From the NCBI GenBank assembly GCA_023443455.1, contig JAEZUE010000058.1, forward strand, positions 149,519 through 213,518: a stretch of DNA of 64,000 bases. The letters are read 5' to 3'. How positions within the stretch are numbered: the first letter of the stretch is position 1; every line of letters begins with the position of its first letter. Origin of the DNA: Verrucomicrobiota bacterium. GTDB taxonomy: Bacteria; Verrucomicrobiota; Verrucomicrobiia; Opitutales; Opitutaceae. The notes under the pieces were generated by a model, which worked only from the letters and a program-made list of their open reading frames with translations, did no database searches and had not been told where the DNA came from. This document shows, one piece after another, positions 1 to 7,301 of the stretch. Made by a program: the position numbers and the translations under genes.

Positions 1-503
1 ACGTCATCCTCAAGATCGAGGACGAGAAGGTGACGGCCAAACGAGCCGAGGACCTCGACACCTTCGCCCGCCAGATCCGGCGCTACCCCGTGGGCAACGA
101 AGTGGCGCTGCAGGTTTGGCGCGACGGCACCACGCTCGCACTTCCGATCACGCTCGAACGGCAACCCGTACCGGCCGCGGAGGTCGAGCGCTTCGTCGAC
201 GACCTGCTCGAACTCACCGTGCGCGAGCTCGCCTTCGAGGACCGCAACCGCCTCCAACTGCCGCCCACCCAGCCGGGGCTGATCGTGCAGAACCTGATCA
301 GTGCGGGTTGGGCCGCCCTCGCCGGCCTGCAGAACGACGACATCCTCCTCGAGATCGACGGTCGGCCGCTGGCCACTCCGGGCGACTACCGGACGGCGCG
401 CGACGCCGTGCTCGGCAACGGAACCTCGCACCTGCGCCTCAAGGTGGAACGCAGCGCCCGCACCTTCTTCGTCGAACTCGACCTCAACCCTCTCAAATCA
501 TGA
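1..503 (+). CDS. PDZ-domain (HtrA/DegP-like) protein, C-terminal part
   Basis: The reading frame is already open at the first base, so the 5' end lies outside the window; a GTG at 30 is internal to a PDZ fold and is unlikely to be the start. The visible part holds the end of one PDZ-like domain ('VILKIEDEKV' onward) and a second PDZ domain near the C-terminus ('GLIVQNLISAGWAALAGLQ', then 'NDDILLEIDGRPL'). Two C-terminal PDZ modules are typical of DegP/HtrA periplasmic serine proteases or of PDZ adaptor proteins, but the protease domain is not in view. The next gene starts inside the stop codon (ATGA overlap at 500-503), so the two are translationally coupled and probably act together in the periplasm. 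Confidence 0.8.
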   Translation, partial: VILKIEDEKVTAKRAEDLDTFARQIRRYPVGNEVALQVWRDGTTLALPITLERQPVPAAEVERFVDDLLELTVRELAFEDRNRLQLPPTQPGLIVQNLISAGWAALAGLQNDDILLEIDGRPLATPGDYRTARDAVLGNGTSHLRLKVERSARTFFVELDLNPLKS

Positions 504-1228
504 ACCACCATCGCCTCTCCCTCCTCGCCCTCGCCGTCGCCGGGGCCTTCGTCTGTTCGCCGCTCCGTGCCATCCCGCCGGCCGAGGCGGAGGCCGGCCG
601 CGCCATCGTCCAGAAGCACGCCGACACCGTGGTGGAGGTCGAGCTCGTGGGCAGCGTCGAGATCACCGTCGGGGACAAGGTCCAGCCACCGCGGGAGTTC
701 AAACGGGCGGTGAACGCCACCGTGATCTCCCCGCGAGGCCTCGCCGTGTTCTCGCTGCGCTCCATCACCCCGCCCGCCACGATGCCCAACATCAAAGTGG
801 GGAAACCCGAATACAAAGAGGTGAAGATCCGCCTGGCCGACGACACCGAGATCCCCGCCAAACTGGTGCTGATGGACGAGGACCTCGACCTCGCCTTCGT
901 CGCGCCCGAGCCGGCGGTGCCGGACCGGGAATTCGCATACGCCGATCTCGACCATCCCGCCAAGGCCGAACTGCTCGGCACCTACTACGATCTCGCCCGC
1001 GCCGGAAAGCACCTCCAGCGCACGCCCGCGATCCGTTCGGTCTATTCGATCGGCGTCGTCGAGAAGCCGCGACAGCTCGTCCTCCTGAGCGACTATTCGG
1101 TGGGCTGCCCGGTGTTCGACGCCGAAGGCCGCCTGCTCGGCGTCTCGGTGCGGCACATGGCCGACGGTCGCGACACCGGCATGATCCTGCTGCCGGCCGC
1201 CTCGATCGCGGAGATTGCTCCGCGGTAA
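500..1228 (+). CDS. Trypsin-fold (S1C-like) protein without catalytic triad, secreted
   Basis: This 242-residue protein begins with a clear signal peptide (hydrophobic stretch to about residue 24). The rest follows the trypsin-like plan of HtrA proteases: 'VISPRGLAVFSL' corresponds to the strand that normally carries the catalytic His, 'DLDLAFVAPE' to the Asp strand, and 'YSVGCPVFDAEGRLLGV' to the GxSGGP loop. The Asp is present, but the His position is not His and the Ser position reads Val ('SVGCP'), so it should not be an active serine protease. The ATGA overlap with the upstream PDZ gene suggests a regulatory or scaffold partner for it. The family assignment is by motif spacing only; absence of the triad is directly seen. 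Confidence 0.7.
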   Translation: MNHHRLSLLALAVAGAFVCSPLRAIPPAEAEAGRAIVQKHADTVVEVELVGSVEITVGDKVQPPREFKRAVNATVISPRGLAVFSLRSITPPATMPNIKVGKPEYKEVKIRLADDTEIPAKLVLMDEDLDLAFVAPEPAVPDREFAYADLDHPAKAELLGTYYDLARAGKHLQRTPAIRSVYSIGVVEKPRQLVLLSDYSVGCPVFDAEGRLLGVSVRHMADGRDTGMILLPAASIAEIAPR

Positions 1229-1261
1229 CAAGCTGTCCGGGTGTTCCCTGTAGCGGCGGCC

Positions 1262-1416
1262 GCCGAAGGCCTGGGCGGCCTTCGCTACGACGCAGGCAGC
1301 ACGAGCCGGCGCCCTTTCCGTAGCGAAACTCGCCAAGAGTTTCGGCATCCGTGGCGCTGCTCACCAAGAGCAGCGATCCCCCGCCGCAGGCCGAAGGCCT
1401 GGGCGGCCTTCGCCAC
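1262..1416. repeat. Cluster of three GTAG/GTGG REP hairpins
   Basis: Three imperfect palindromes of one family lie here: 1262-1290 (minus orientation), 1320-1346 (plus) and 1390-1416 (minus). Each has a GTAG or GTGG foot followed by CGAAGG...CCTTCGGC or CGAAAC...GTTTCGGC arms. The same family flanks the RAYT gene at 6.3-7.3 kb. They sit between convergent genes, downstream of the trypsin-fold gene and of the AraC gene. Confidence 0.8.
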
Positions 1417-1485
1417 GATCGGCGCGCCTTGGGCGGACATCGTTACCCGCAAGCGGAACCGCCGTTGCCACAGGCCCACATCACA

Positions 1486-2370
1486 TTACCCGCGGGAGCG
1501 AGGGCGCACGGCGCAGTCGGTCGCCTTCACGATTTGCGGAGCGTCCGAGTCGTCGAACTGGTCGACGAGACTACGCCGCCAGCGCGAGGGCGTGAACTCG
1601 CACAGCGAACGATGCTCGCGGCAGAGGTGGCTGGCGCTCGCGTAACCGGTGGCGGCGGCGATCGCCTCGAGCGTGAGCACCGTGCCCGCCATGAGTTCAT
1701 GGGCACGCTCGACCCGTACCCGCTGAAACGCCTCCTTCGGGCTGATCTGGTGCACCCGGAGAAACAACCGCCGCAGATGGCTCGGGCTGACATGGACGGC
1801 ATCCGCGACCTGCTCGACAGTGGGGCGCTCCGACAGGTGCCCCCCGTACCATTCGATCGCCTGCTCGATCTTCAAAGCCGCGAGATCGGTCAACGCCGGT
1901 CCGGCCGGCTCGGTCACGGTTTGCTCGAGCAGCATCAGCGTGAGCGTCATCAGATGTCGCTGCACGTGCAGATGACTAAGCCGGGTGGGCTGATGGAAAT
2001 GGGGGCGCAGCGCCTCGCCCATCGCGTGCAACTGCGCAGCCTCGTCGACGGACAAAGGGCGCTGGAGCCAACCGCACTGCTTGCGAACCAGGTCCGCCAA
2101 CTGTTCGGGAATCGTGCTGAAATGAAGCACGAGGCGGGTGAACTCGGCGCCGCCGAAATTGGCCCAGCCGTGCGAGCAATCGGGGGCGAAGACCCAGAGC
2201 GAGAGCGGCTGCGGGCCCCACGGTTGCGCATCGTCGAAACGCAAGCCCGCGCGGCCTTTCAACACCGCGTAGAACTCCCAATTCGTACGGGTGTGGCACG
2301 GCATCTTCTGTTTCCAGCGAACGGGGCCGATGGCAAAATGGCGCAACATGGATCTGACCGACGCCACCAT
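1486..2370 (-). CDS. AraC-family transcriptional regulator
   Basis: The protein is 294 residues from the ATG at 2370, which is preceded by GGAGG at a short spacing; an upstream in-frame ATG would run into the terminator hairpin of the neighbouring gene and is not used. The N-terminal half is a cupin-like sensor ('WEFYAVLKGRAGLRFDD', 'FAPDCSHGW'). The C-terminal 100 residues hold the double helix-turn-helix ('PTVEQVADAVHVSPSHLRR', then 'ISPKEAFQRVRVERA' and 'AIAAATGYASASHLCREH'). AraC proteins of this layout bind a sugar or uronate and activate a nearby catabolic gene. It points toward the HtrA-like pair and away from the TonB receptor gene, whose terminator separates them. It probably controls part of the pectin locus, which is inference. 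Confidence 0.85.
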   Translation of the reverse strand: MVASVRSMLRHFAIGPVRWKQKMPCHTRTNWEFYAVLKGRAGLRFDDAQPWGPQPLSLWVFAPDCSHGWANFGGAEFTRLVLHFSTIPEQLADLVRKQCGWLQRPLSVDEAAQLHAMGEALRPHFHQPTRLSHLHVQRHLMTLTLMLLEQTVTEPAGPALTDLAALKIEQAIEWYGGHLSERPTVEQVADAVHVSPSHLRRLFLRVHQISPKEAFQRVRVERAHELMAGTVLTLEAIAAATGYASASHLCREHRSLCEFTPSRWRRSLVDQFDDSDAPQIVKATDCAVRPRSRG

Positions 2371-2506
2371 AGATCCTCCATTCACCCGGGGCACAACCGG
2401 CCCGACTTCGAACAGTCCGGATTCGCCGAAGTCCCCGGCCGCGTCGCGGCGGGTCAGCGGACTCCTCTCCGCGGCGGCAAAACGCGCCGAACGCTGCACC
2501 GCATAC

Positions 2507-2540
2507 CAACAAAAGCGGCCGGCGCCCCCGCGCCGGCCGC
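2507..2540 (-). terminator. Rho-independent terminator of the TonB receptor gene
   Basis: On the minus strand a GCGGCCGGCGC arm and its complement (2515-2540) form a very GC-rich hairpin followed by TTTTGTTGG. It lies 24 bases after the stop of the receptor gene. Confidence 0.85.
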
Positions 2541-2564
2541 AACCTAACCCGATGAGCCGGTGGC

Positions 2565-4976
2565 TCAGAAGCTGTAGGTGATCGATCCCTTCACGTTGAT
2601 CGGTTCGCCCACGATCACGTTGGACCGGCTGGTCGACGCCTGCAGGTACTTCTCGTCGAGCACGTTCGCGATCTGGAACCGGACCGTGTAGCGATCCGCC
2701 TTGTACGAGAAGCCGAGGTTCACCAGCGTGCGCTCCGGGATCATGAACGTGGGCTGCTTGCCCACGATCGTGCCGTCGGGCAGGAACCGGTTCGTGGTGT
2801 AGCCGCTCACGTTGTCGCCGGCAGCCTCGTCGCGGAAGTCGACACCGACATTCACGCCGAAGCCCTTGAGGGGGCCGGTGGTGAAGTTGTAGTCGGCATA
2901 GACCGCGAAGGTGCGGTCGGAGACACCCCGCACGCGGGCATCGGTACCCGGTTGGCGAACACGATAGTTGGTGAAGTTGCCGATCACCGTGAGGTTCTCG
3001 TTCACCGCGTAGCTGGTCTCGAACTCCCAGCCCTTCGACTTGATGTCGAGATAGAGCGGAGGCAGGGCGGCCGCCTCGGCCAGTTTCCCCTGCGCGACGA
3101 GCTCGTAGTAGAGGCTGTTCGTCACCGCGTAGTTGTTCTGCGCGATGTCGAAGTAGGCGAGCGACGCGGTGAGGCGCCCTCCAAGCTGGGTGGTCTTGAC
3201 GCCGAACTCCTCCTGGCTGCCCTGCGAAAGGCGGATCGTCGGGGAGACAGCGCCTGCCCCGAGCGAGCCGGGCATCGCGCCGCCGGTGGTGTTGCGGTTC
3301 GCGAAGAGCGAGACCGAGGCAATCGGCTTCACGACGATGCCCACCGAGGTGGCGTTGCTGTCGAGCTTGTAGGTGGGAACCTTATTCAGGAGCACGGCAT
3401 CCTCGGCGGAACGGGTGGAATCGGTACGAGTGAGTTTGCCCGAGAAATGGGAAACGCCGCCGGTGAGCTGCAGCCGGTCGTCGAAGAACCCGAGCGTCTC
3501 GAGGACGAACACTTGGCCGTCGGTCTGCCGGCCCTCCTTGTTCACGCCTTGGGAGGTGCCGCCCGCGGTGTTGTTGAGGATCGGCTTGAACACCCAGTCC
3601 GGGTAGGTGATCGACTCCAACGCGTTGGCCGCCACGCTCGGACGGGCGTAGGTCTGGTAGGACAGGCGATGCACGTTCGACAGATTGGCGGACACGCCCG
3701 CGATCGTCTTCGAGGTGACCCAGTCCCAGTCGAAGCTGACCGCGTAGTCGTTCTTCAGATGCGCCTCCCAGTAGTTGATGTGCTCCTTGCCGGTGTTGCG
3801 CGTGTAGGTCCAGGTCGAGGGATCGGTATCGGCCACGGTGGTCGAGGCGAGCGCGACCGTGCCGGTGGTGTCGGCGTTGTAGGCGGCGGTGTTCCAGATC
3901 ACGCCGGGTTCGTACGCGCCGGTGTACGGGTTCACGCTGCCCGCGATCCCGCCCGAGACGGCCGCGCCGGTGCCACCCGTATCGAGACGTTTGACATGGT
4001 TGAGCGCCACCATCAGGCGGGAGGACACATGGTCGCCGAGGGTCGAGAGCAGCTCGGCGGATAGGCGCTGGGTCTGGCGCAGGCGGTCGTCGTTGTCGCT
4101 GCCGAAGGTCCAGTTGCGCGGCAGGCCGCGGGCGATGTCGGCCTCGTCGTCGGTGCCGACGGCCGGATCGAGCGGCACGCCACCGAGGTTGGTCTCGTGG
4201 TTGTCGACCAGCTCGCCTTTCACGGTGAGTTTGTGGTCCTCGTTGATCTGCCAGGAGACCGACGGCGCGATCTGGTAGCCGTTGCGGAACTGCTTGCGGA
4301 AATAGAGATTCTCGTTGCGCCAGAAGGCGGCGACGAGGCGGGTGTACACCGACGGGGTGATCACGCGGTTCACGTCGATGCTGAGGGCGTTGCCGTTGTA
4401 CTGCGCCAGCTCGAGGCTCATGCTCGTGGCGTCGCGACCGAAGGGCGACTTCGTGATCGGGTTCATCTGGCCACCGGGGCTGCCGCCGGGCACGAGGATG
4501 GCGTTCGGGCCCTTCAGCACCTCGATGCGCTCCACGTTGTAGGGCGCGAGCGACATGCTGTAGCCGTCGGCACCGGAGATCTCCATGCCGTCGATGAACT
4601 CGTGCGAGACCGAGAAGCCGCGGATCGTGTACCGGTCCGAACCATACGGAAGGGTCGACTCGGAGACCGGCGTCACGTACTTGGCCGCGTCGAGCATGCG
4701 TACCGCCATCGAGTCGCGCAGGAACTCGCTGGTGACGACCGAGATCGTCTGCGGGATGTCCTGGATGTCGGTGGCGACGCGGGAGGCGGAGAGGGCCTGC
4801 CGCGAGCGGTAGGGATTGTCCTTCTTCTCCTGGACCTCGAACTGCGGGAGAACGACGACATCGTCGCCCTCCGATTTCACGGATGGATCGGCCGCGGTCT
4901 GGGCCTGGGAGGGAGTCCCGAAGGCGGCGAGAAGGCCGGAACAGAGCAGCGCATTGCGTAGACAGGATCGTGTCAT
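2565..4976 (-). CDS. TonB-dependent outer-membrane receptor (FhuA/siderophore or oligosaccharide type)
   Basis: The 803-residue protein has a signal peptide cut after 'TPSQAQ', a plug domain (about residues 60-170: 'DIPQTISVVTSEFLRDS', 'YTIRGFSVSHEFIDGMEI', 'VERIEVLKGPNAILVPGG') and a long beta-barrel ending in 'GSITYSF' with the C-terminal Phe needed for outer-membrane assembly. TonB receptors pump ligands across the outer membrane using the TonB-ExbBD motor. It is divergent from a LacI-family regulator (start 5259) and lies in a pectin-type locus, so an oligosaccharide ligand is plausible; the plug resembles siderophore receptors too, so the ligand is not settled. A strong terminator follows. 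Confidence 0.9.
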   Translation of the reverse strand: MTRSCLRNALLCSGLLAAFGTPSQAQTAADPSVKSEGDDVVVLPQFEVQEKKDNPYRSRQALSASRVATDIQDIPQTISVVTSEFLRDSMAVRMLDAAKYVTPVSESTLPYGSDRYTIRGFSVSHEFIDGMEISGADGYSMSLAPYNVERIEVLKGPNAILVPGGSPGGQMNPITKSPFGRDATSMSLELAQYNGNALSIDVNRVITPSVYTRLVAAFWRNENLYFRKQFRNGYQIAPSVSWQINEDHKLTVKGELVDNHETNLGGVPLDPAVGTDDEADIARGLPRNWTFGSDNDDRLRQTQRLSAELLSTLGDHVSSRLMVALNHVKRLDTGGTGAAVSGGIAGSVNPYTGAYEPGVIWNTAAYNADTTGTVALASTTVADTDPSTWTYTRNTGKEHINYWEAHLKNDYAVSFDWDWVTSKTIAGVSANLSNVHRLSYQTYARPSVAANALESITYPDWVFKPILNNTAGGTSQGVNKEGRQTDGQVFVLETLGFFDDRLQLTGGVSHFSGKLTRTDSTRSAEDAVLLNKVPTYKLDSNATSVGIVVKPIASVSLFANRNTTGGAMPGSLGAGAVSPTIRLSQGSQEEFGVKTTQLGGRLTASLAYFDIAQNNYAVTNSLYYELVAQGKLAEAAALPPLYLDIKSKGWEFETSYAVNENLTVIGNFTNYRVRQPGTDARVRGVSDRTFAVYADYNFTTGPLKGFGVNVGVDFRDEAAGDNVSGYTTNRFLPDGTIVGKQPTFMIPERTLVNLGFSYKADRYTVRFQIANVLDEKYLQASTSRSNVIVGEPINVKGSITYSF

Positions 4977-5258
4977 GGTAGTTTGGGGTTTCGGTTAGCC
5001 GGGGGGGCGGCTGATCTGCGGCGAGGAGAAGCCGGGACCGCACGCCGGTAAAGCGCGCCGGCCGAGCGAAAAATGGCACAAAACGCTCATGCGACACCCG
5101 GCGCTCCGCGAGCCCGGGTCGGCCGTCGGCGGACGGGGCGTCTGGGTAAATCGCCCCGGTCGCGGTGCACGAACCGCGCCGCCGACTGGCACGTCACGAG
5201 CATGGCGCGCCCGAGTTTTCCGTTGAATTCCAACGGGGGAATCGGATTCTTCCGGGCG

Positions 5259-6284
5259 ATGTCCGCCCCTACCCTGCGCACCTTGGCCAAGACCCTCGGT
5301 CTTTCCCGCACCACCATCTCCGACGCCCTGCGCGGTTCGCCCCGGGTGAACCCGCAAACGGCCGAGCGGGTGCGGGTCGCGGCCAAGGCGGCCGGATACG
5401 AGAGCAATCCGCTGACCGGCACGGTCATGTCGCTGTTGCGGCGCTCCCGCAGCCAGAAGTTTCGCGGCGTGCTGGCGGCCGTGGAGATCGTCGATGGCCC
5501 GCAACCCGAGCACGCGATCCGCTACAACGAGCAGGTGCTCCATGGGGTCTCCGAGCGGGCCGCCACGCTGGGATTCAAGGTCGAGCGCTTCGAGATTTCG
5601 CCGCAGGGGCTGAAGATCAACCGGCTCAACACCATTCTCCACACCCGCGGGATCAATGCGATGGTCATCCTGCCCGCCTCGGTCAAACCCGACCTGACGG
5701 GCATCAACTGGCAACAGTGCACGGCCGTGTACGTCGACTACCTGATCGACCACCCGGCGCTGCACTGCGTCTGCTCCGACCACTACCGCTCGATGATCGC
5801 GCTGCTCGAGGAGCTCCACGCCCGGGGTTTCCGCCGGCCGGGCCTGTTCATGGAGATCCACCACGACGAGCGCCTGCACTTCCGCTGGGAGGGCGCGTTT
5901 TTCGCGCTGCAGAAATACCTGCCCAAGATCAACGCGATCGCCCCGCTGCGGGCGGAGGCGATCAACCGCACCGCGTTCCACGCTTGGTTCAAGAAGAACG
6001 AGCCCGACGTGGTGATCGGCCACCTCGCCGAAGCCGCCGACTGGATGCGCGAGTGCGGAGCGAGGCTCCCGGAGACCCACTCCTTCGTCTGCCTGAACTC
6101 GCTGCGAACCAAAGGCGCGTGCGCCGCGCTCGACCTCCAGGCCTCGCATCTGGGCGCCCGTGCGGCGGAACTGGTGATCGGCCAGCTCCTGCACAACGAA
6201 TTCGGCATCCCGGTGGAGCCCTCGCTCACGACGATCGCCGCCAAGCTCGTCGAAGGCCCGACCCTGAAGCCGGCGGGGAAATAA
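5259..6284 (+). CDS. LacI-family transcriptional regulator
   Basis: Starting at the ATG at 5259 the protein has 341 residues and begins with a canonical LacI headpiece ('TLRTLAKTLGLSRTTISDAL', hinge 'AAKAAGYESNPL'). The remainder is a periplasmic-binding-protein-like effector domain ('GINAMVILPASVKP', 'DHYRSMIALLEELHARGFRR'). Upstream in-frame ATG codons (5202 and 5073) would only add low-complexity sequence before the helix-turn-helix, so they are rejected. It is divergently oriented to the TonB receptor gene with 282 bases between the starts, the usual layout for a sugar-responsive repressor of that receptor and of the downstream hydrolases. The ligand is unknown. Confidence 0.9.
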   Translation: MSAPTLRTLAKTLGLSRTTISDALRGSPRVNPQTAERVRVAAKAAGYESNPLTGTVMSLLRRSRSQKFRGVLAAVEIVDGPQPEHAIRYNEQVLHGVSERAATLGFKVERFEISPQGLKINRLNTILHTRGINAMVILPASVKPDLTGINWQQCTAVYVDYLIDHPALHCVCSDHYRSMIALLEELHARGFRRPGLFMEIHHDERLHFRWEGAFFALQKYLPKINAIAPLRAEAINRTAFHAWFKKNEPDVVIGHLAEAADWMRECGARLPETHSFVCLNSLRTKGACAALDLQASHLGARAAELVIGQLLHNEFGIPVEPSLTTIAAKLVEGPTLKPAGK

Positions 6285-6299
6285 AGGCGGGAGACAGAG

Positions 6300-6512
6300 G
6301 CCGAAGGTCTTGGCGACCTTCGCCACACCCCTATTCACTCATAGTGTCGTGGCGAAACGCGCCGAGCGTTTCGGCAGCAGCCCACATTCGCGCCCGCGCC
6401 CTCTGCCGAAGGCCTTGGCGGCCTTCGCTACGAACAGGCGGCCTCCGCTGCGGTCACGGACAATTTGTGCCAACTCGCACTCTCGCGTAGCGAAATTCGC
6501 CAGAATTTCGGC
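6300..6512. repeat. REP/BIME array upstream of the RAYT gene
   Basis: Four hairpins of the GAAGG/GAAAC REP family alternate in orientation: 6300-6325 (minus), 6349-6375 (plus), 6405-6431 (minus) and 6487-6512 (plus). The plus copies start with GTGG or GTAG. The block 6300-6375, including its unpaired linker 'CACTCATAG', is repeated almost base for base at 7135-7210 on the other side of the transposase gene. Confidence 0.85.
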
Positions 6513-6566
6513 CCTCCACGCTTTCCGCATGGCCATGACCGCCCGATCATCCATCGTATCTGGTCC

Positions 6567-7124
6567 ATGGATGAGCGACCGCCGCTACATCAGCAGCGTC
6601 TGCAGCGCCTGACGCCAGAGCACTACCGTGGCCGCGCGTTTGTCCACTGGACCATGGCCATCGATGGCCGAAAGACCGGTTGGCTCGACCCGCTTCATCA
6701 CGCACGGCTGCGCGAACTGCTTTGCCACTCCCTCGCTCGGCATCGACTGGTCTGCCCTGCCTATTGCCTGATGCCAGACCACGCGCATTTCCTCCTCTGC
6801 GGCTTCACTACGGCGAGCGACCAACGGCTCGCGATCCGCGATCTTCGCACCGGGTGGAATCGACTCCTCACGCCCCATTTCCAGCTCCAACTGCAAGCCC
6901 ATGACCACGTGCTTCGTGAACACGAGCGTGTTCACGATTCCTTTCAAACGGTGGCGCACTACATCTTTGATAATCCGCAGCGCGCAGGCATCATCGACGA
7001 ACCGGGCGATTGGTCCTACTGCGGGGCACTAGTCCCCGGCTATCCGGAGCTTGATCCGCGGAGCGAAGACTTCTGGCTTCGTTTCTGGCGCCTGTGGAAC
7101 CATCTGGCCGAGGCGTATGCTTAA
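6567..7124 (+). CDS. REP-associated tyrosine transposase (RAYT, Y1_Tnp family)
   Basis: The 185-residue protein is a small IS200/IS605-like HUH nuclease. It shows the Y1_Tnp core: 'YRGRAFVHWTMA' near the N-terminus, then 'VCPAYCLMPDHAHFLLCG' with the HxH metal-binding pair, and 'YIFDNPQRAGI' near the C-terminus, which is the signature of the RAYT branch rather than of a full insertion sequence. The start at 6567 is chosen because the frame upstream reads through a REP hairpin. RAYTs nick single-stranded REP DNA next to a GTAG/GGAG foot and are thought to spread REPs. Here the gene is directly bracketed by REPs of one family on both sides, the classic REPtron arrangement. The catalytic Tyr was not assigned with certainty. 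Confidence 0.88.
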   Translation: MDERPPLHQQRLQRLTPEHYRGRAFVHWTMAIDGRKTGWLDPLHHARLRELLCHSLARHRLVCPAYCLMPDHAHFLLCGFTTASDQRLAIRDLRTGWNRLLTPHFQLQLQAHDHVLREHERVHDSFQTVAHYIFDNPQRAGIIDEPGDWSYCGALVPGYPELDPRSEDFWLRFWRLWNHLAEAYA

Positions 7125-7134
7125 GACCGCGGGG

Positions 7135-7280
7135 GCCGAAGGTCTTGGCGACCTTCGCTACACCCCTGTTCACTCATAGCATCGTAGCGAAACGCGCCGA
7201 GCGTTTCGGTCCCGTGCGCTGCGCCGCCGCACTCGACCCCGCCGAAAGCCTTGGCGGCTTTCGCTACGCTTCGCGGCCTT
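7135..7280. repeat. REP/BIME array downstream of the RAYT gene
   Basis: Hairpins at 7135-7161 (minus), 7184-7210 (plus, GTAG foot) and 7241-7267 (minus) repeat the arrangement found upstream of the transposase. A partial arm follows at 7268-7280. The first two with their linker are a near copy of 6300-6375. Confidence 0.85.
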
Positions 7281-7301
7281 CGCCACGATCCGGGGCTTCT
7301 G

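Noticed and set aside
5064..5088. GAGCG(N15)CGCTC as a LacI operator between the receptor and the regulator
   Set aside because: Arms of five bases with a long non-symmetric interior are weak evidence in GC-rich DNA; it lacks the central CG symmetry of LacI operators.
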